From CAZCFB01 sp964511535 (GTDB taxonomy: Bacteria > Myxococcota_A > Polyangia > GCA-2747355 > CAZCFB01), in the NCBI GenBank assembly GCA_964511535.1, contig CAZEFW010000003.1, positions 92,003 through 156,002 of the forward strand: a stretch of DNA of 64,000 nt. The letters are read 5' to 3'. Numbering within the stretch: the stretch's first letter is position 1; the number at the start of each line of letters is the position of its first letter. The translations under genes were made by a program, and so were the position numbers. Positions 61,871-64,000 of this stretch are shown one piece after another. The notes beneath the pieces were generated by a model. The model did not search any database and had not been told where the DNA came from. It worked only from the letters and a program-made list of their open reading frames with translations.

Positions 61871-63688
61871 ATGCACGCGAGGATCCTGGTATCGGCGACG
61901 CTCATCGGCCTGTTGGCCACCATCGGCTGCGACCCCACCGAGGAAGGCACGGGGTGGCCCACGGACCCGAGGGAGGCATCGGATCCCCTGGGCAGCCAGC
62001 CGCTGCTCAACATGGACACCACCGAGGTCAACGCCGCCGTGTTCGGCGCGTGGGGCCAGATCGCTGACGGGCAGACCCTGGGCATGAAGATCTTCGCGGA
62101 CGAGCTGAAGAAGGAGCTCAAGGCCAAGGGCCTGGACACCAAGGTGGCCGACAACCTCAACGAGGGCATGATCGACGAGGCCATGTACGACCTGCCCAGC
62201 GCCCTGACCTCGGGCGGGACCACCACCAAGTCCGGTGACGTGGCCACCCGGGATCTGGCCCTCACCCCGGACTACGCCAAGTACTTCAAGTGCCCCATCC
62301 TCGCGCCGGGCTCCAGCGTGGGCACCACCTGCGAGAAGCTGGTCAAGGGCGTGGTGGCCAAGGCCGCCGCAGCGCTCAAGACCTCCCAGCAGAAGGCTGT
62401 GGCCGAGGTGCAGAAGCTGCACAAGGACCTGTCCTCCGAGGCGCAGAAGTTCATCCAGGCCTGGGCCCAGGCGGCCATCGCCCACGGCTCGTCGGTGGCC
62501 GCGGTGTACGCCGAGCACCAGCTCAGCGCCGCCGCCCAGTGCGACAGCACCAAGGACAAGATGGAGGTCAGCTACAAGCTCGGCGTGCAGCAGGGCCACA
62601 AGATCGTGATGGAGATGCGCGCCTGGGCCCGCACCCAGGTCAGCTCCTGCGTGGTGAACACCGACGCCATCGCCAAGAAGGTCGAGAGCACCTCCCTGAC
62701 CAAGATCGACGCCTGGATGAAGGCCCACGCGGTGTGCAAGGAGGAGGACATCAGCACCCTCGGCCAGGTGTTCCAGCAGGCCGAGATCAAGCGCAAGGAG
62801 GGCATCAAGGTCGGCATCACTCAGCAGGTCAAGGTGCTCAAGTCGGAGCTGTTCAGCCTGCGCGCCACCATCCCCTGCGGCGACACCCGCTGCGTGCCCG
62901 ACGGCGCCACCAAGGGCGGCGAGTGCCGCATGACCACTCGCGGCGTCACCGCCAACGGCTACCTCAAGGGCTGGTGGATCGAGAAGCCGGGCCAGTACAA
63001 GGTGTGCTGCCGCAAGCAGCGCCGGTCGGGCAAGCTGCGCTGCGTGGGCACCCGCGAGCCGGACAACAAGCGCGTGTGGTGCGCCGAGACCAGCGGCGGC
63101 CAGTGCCTCTCCTGCCAGACCAAGTACATCTACATCGGCTCGCCCGTGGCGGTGGACCTGGACGGCGACGGCCTGTCCATGGCCCGCGGCAAGGTGACCT
63201 TCGACCTGCTGGCCGACGGCAACCCCCAGCGTTTGTCCTGGGTCGGCCCCCGGGAGGCCCTGCTGGCGCTGGACCTGGACGGCGACGGCCAGGTGACTGA
63301 CGGGACCGAGCTGTTCGGCAGCTCCACGGACTGCGCAGGCGCGCGCTGCTACGACGGCGTGGACGCCCTGGCCCAGTACGATGCCCCTGCCCGCGGCGGC
63401 AACGGCGACGGCTTCATCGACGCGCAGGACGCCGTGTTCTCCCGGCTGCTGCTCTGGACCGACCGCGACCAGGACGGCCGCTCCGACGCCGGCGAGCTCG
63501 CGGCCCTGGCCGGCTCCAGGGTCCGGTCTTTCAGCCTCAACGCCTCCTACGACGTGCAGCGCTGGACCAACGCCTCCATCACCGCCCGCCTCCAGGTCAT
63601 GACCGACCACGGCATCGGCGACGCCTACGACGTGTGGTTCCACATGGACCTGGCGCCGGCCAACCTCAAGGCGCTGATGCCGCGCTAG
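61871..63688 (+). CDS. secreted lipoprotein with EF-hand/RTX-like calcium-binding C-terminus
   Basis: A 605-residue lipoprotein (lipobox ATIGC, Cys near 20). The N-terminal half is helical (long amphipathic stretches around residues 150-320). A Cys-rich middle (CRMTTRG, CCRKQRRSGKLRC, CLSCQTKY) precedes a C-terminal domain. That domain has four Ca2+-loop motifs: DLDGDGLSM, DLDGDGQVTDGTELFG, NGDGFIDAQDAVF and DRDQDGRSDAGEL. The order and wording match the EF-hand-like tail seen in many RTX and hemolysin-type proteins. A calcium-stabilised surface protein is likely; function unknown. Confidence 0.82.
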   Translation: MHARILVSATLIGLLATIGCDPTEEGTGWPTDPREASDPLGSQPLLNMDTTEVNAAVFGAWGQIADGQTLGMKIFADELKKELKAKGLDTKVADNLNEGMIDEAMYDLPSALTSGGTTTKSGDVATRDLALTPDYAKYFKCPILAPGSSVGTTCEKLVKGVVAKAAAALKTSQQKAVAEVQKLHKDLSSEAQKFIQAWAQAAIAHGSSVAAVYAEHQLSAAAQCDSTKDKMEVSYKLGVQQGHKIVMEMRAWARTQVSSCVVNTDAIAKKVESTSLTKIDAWMKAHAVCKEEDISTLGQVFQQAEIKRKEGIKVGITQQVKVLKSELFSLRATIPCGDTRCVPDGATKGGECRMTTRGVTANGYLKGWWIEKPGQYKVCCRKQRRSGKLRCVGTREPDNKRVWCAETSGGQCLSCQTKYIYIGSPVAVDLDGDGLSMARGKVTFDLLADGNPQRLSWVGPREALLALDLDGDGQVTDGTELFGSSTDCAGARCYDGVDALAQYDAPARGGNGDGFIDAQDAVFSRLLLWTDRDQDGRSDAGELAALAGSRVRSFSLNASYDVQRWTNASITARLQVMTDHGIGDAYDVWFHMDLAPANLKALMPR

Positions 63689-63698
63689 CGGTACCCTG

Positions 63699-63740
63699 CC
63701 CCGGCCCTGGCCCCAGCCCTGGCCCTCCTGGCCCCTGTTC
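63699..63740. repeat. CCCTGGCC-type degenerate tandem repeat
   Basis: About five units of CCCTGGCC / CCCCGGCC lie just after the lipoprotein stop. Confidence 0.7.
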
Positions 63741-63802
63741 CCTCTGTACCTGAATGTATACGAAGCCCCGGCGGCGCGTGTGCCTTGCCCTTCCGTCCAG
63801 AC

Positions 63803-63920
63803 ATGGGCGCTTGCAATCGCCGGCCCTTTGCCCGCGTGATCGTTTGCGCGTGGCCGGCGCAAGCGCCCATTCGACGAGCGCGCCAGGCTGAGCGGTGCCC
63901 AGTTGCACCCTGGCACGCTC
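63803..63920. other. two large hairpins in the 3' tail of the window
   Basis: ATGGGCGCTTG (63803-63813) pairs with CAAGCGCCCAT (63860-63870), and CGCCGGCC (63818-63825) with GGCCGGCG (63852-63859), leaving a CAAT bulge. A second stem, GAGC/GTGCC with GGCAC/GCTC, follows (about 63890-63920). The 63689-64000 stretch has no credible gene. Confidence 0.6.
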
Positions 63921-64000
63921 AACGCTGGCCTCCAGGGCAAGGCACCCACCCCGCCTCGCGGGATGACCCTGATAATGAAGATGAATAGCGGTTGAGTTAG

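Noticed and set aside
63803..63870. Integron attC site
   Set aside because: The hairpin has a bulge like folded attC, but the conserved RYYYAAC/GTTRRRY boxes are absent at the ends.
63785..63988. 67-residue plus-strand ORF at the window end
   Set aside because: Runs through the bulged hairpin, lacks a ribosome-binding site and has no recognisable motif.

Overview
The window is a GC-rich stretch of bacterial chromosome, densely packed on both strands. Several traits suggest Myxococcota or a related deltaproteobacterial-type lineage. Many secreted lipoproteins carry long Asp/Pro/Ala/Gly-rich linkers after the lipobox. There is a PilZ protein of the short Myxococcus type, a degenerate HD-GYP protein paired with a helical-repeat protein, a fused CcoN-CcoO oxidase subunit, and EF-hand/RTX-like secreted proteins. 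This is inference from gene content; no rRNA or tRNA gene was seen.

Layout. 1-10.1 kb: DegT-type sugar aminotransferase, sodium/solute symporter, a secreted (alpha/alpha)-toroid protein, a small di-heme cytochrome coupled to a Nudix hydrolase, and lipoproteins. 10.3-13.7 kb: helical-repeat protein, degenerate HD-GYP protein and PilZ protein, a possible c-di-GMP-related cluster. 13.8-23.1 kb: a CRP/FNR regulator divergent from a complete cbb3 oxidase and assembly operon (ccoNO-Q-P, then G-H-SafE-I-S), with an FNR-type box between them. 23.5-27.3 kb: clpS-clpA plus a coupled GNAT/FemAB-like gene. 27.4-29.3 kb: beta-propeller lipoprotein. 29.4-36.5 kb: gltB, divergent from an archaeal-type HMG-CoA synthase / thiolase / DUF35 operon. 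36.6-43.7 kb: GT-C/TPR membrane protein, carboxylesterase, AspT-like transporter, a REP-like repeat pair, and a divergent lipoprotein/outer-membrane pair whose shared promoter holds three palindromes. 43.8-47.8 kb: CDP-alcohol phosphatidyltransferase and a large DUF349 protein. 48.1-51.1 kb: NarI-like cytochrome b, HdrD-like Fe-S protein and a lone receiver domain. 51.1-58.1 kb: M28 peptidase, two methyltransferases, POT transporter, GT4 glycosyltransferase, dGTPase. 58.2-59.3 kb: no credible gene but a large structured RNA locus. 59.4-64 kb: sugar-kinase-like phosphotransferase, DUF4920-like lipoprotein, PepSY-type membrane protein, EF-hand lipoprotein and a hairpin-rich tail.

The most striking element is the roughly 1.04-kb putative non-coding RNA at 58282-59322. 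Its first 11 nt are perfectly complementary to 11 nt immediately before a U-rich 3' end. A promoter with TTGACG and an extended -10 places the start at the first base of that closing stem. Many internal hairpins, several with GNRA loops, can be read by eye.

Two general habits of this genome also stand out. Many genes have a -10 hexamer only 6-7 nt before the ATG, which predicts leaderless mRNAs. Many intergenic gaps hold degenerate 7- or 8-nt tandem repeats, each locus with its own word, resembling cyanobacterial STRR heptamer repeats.
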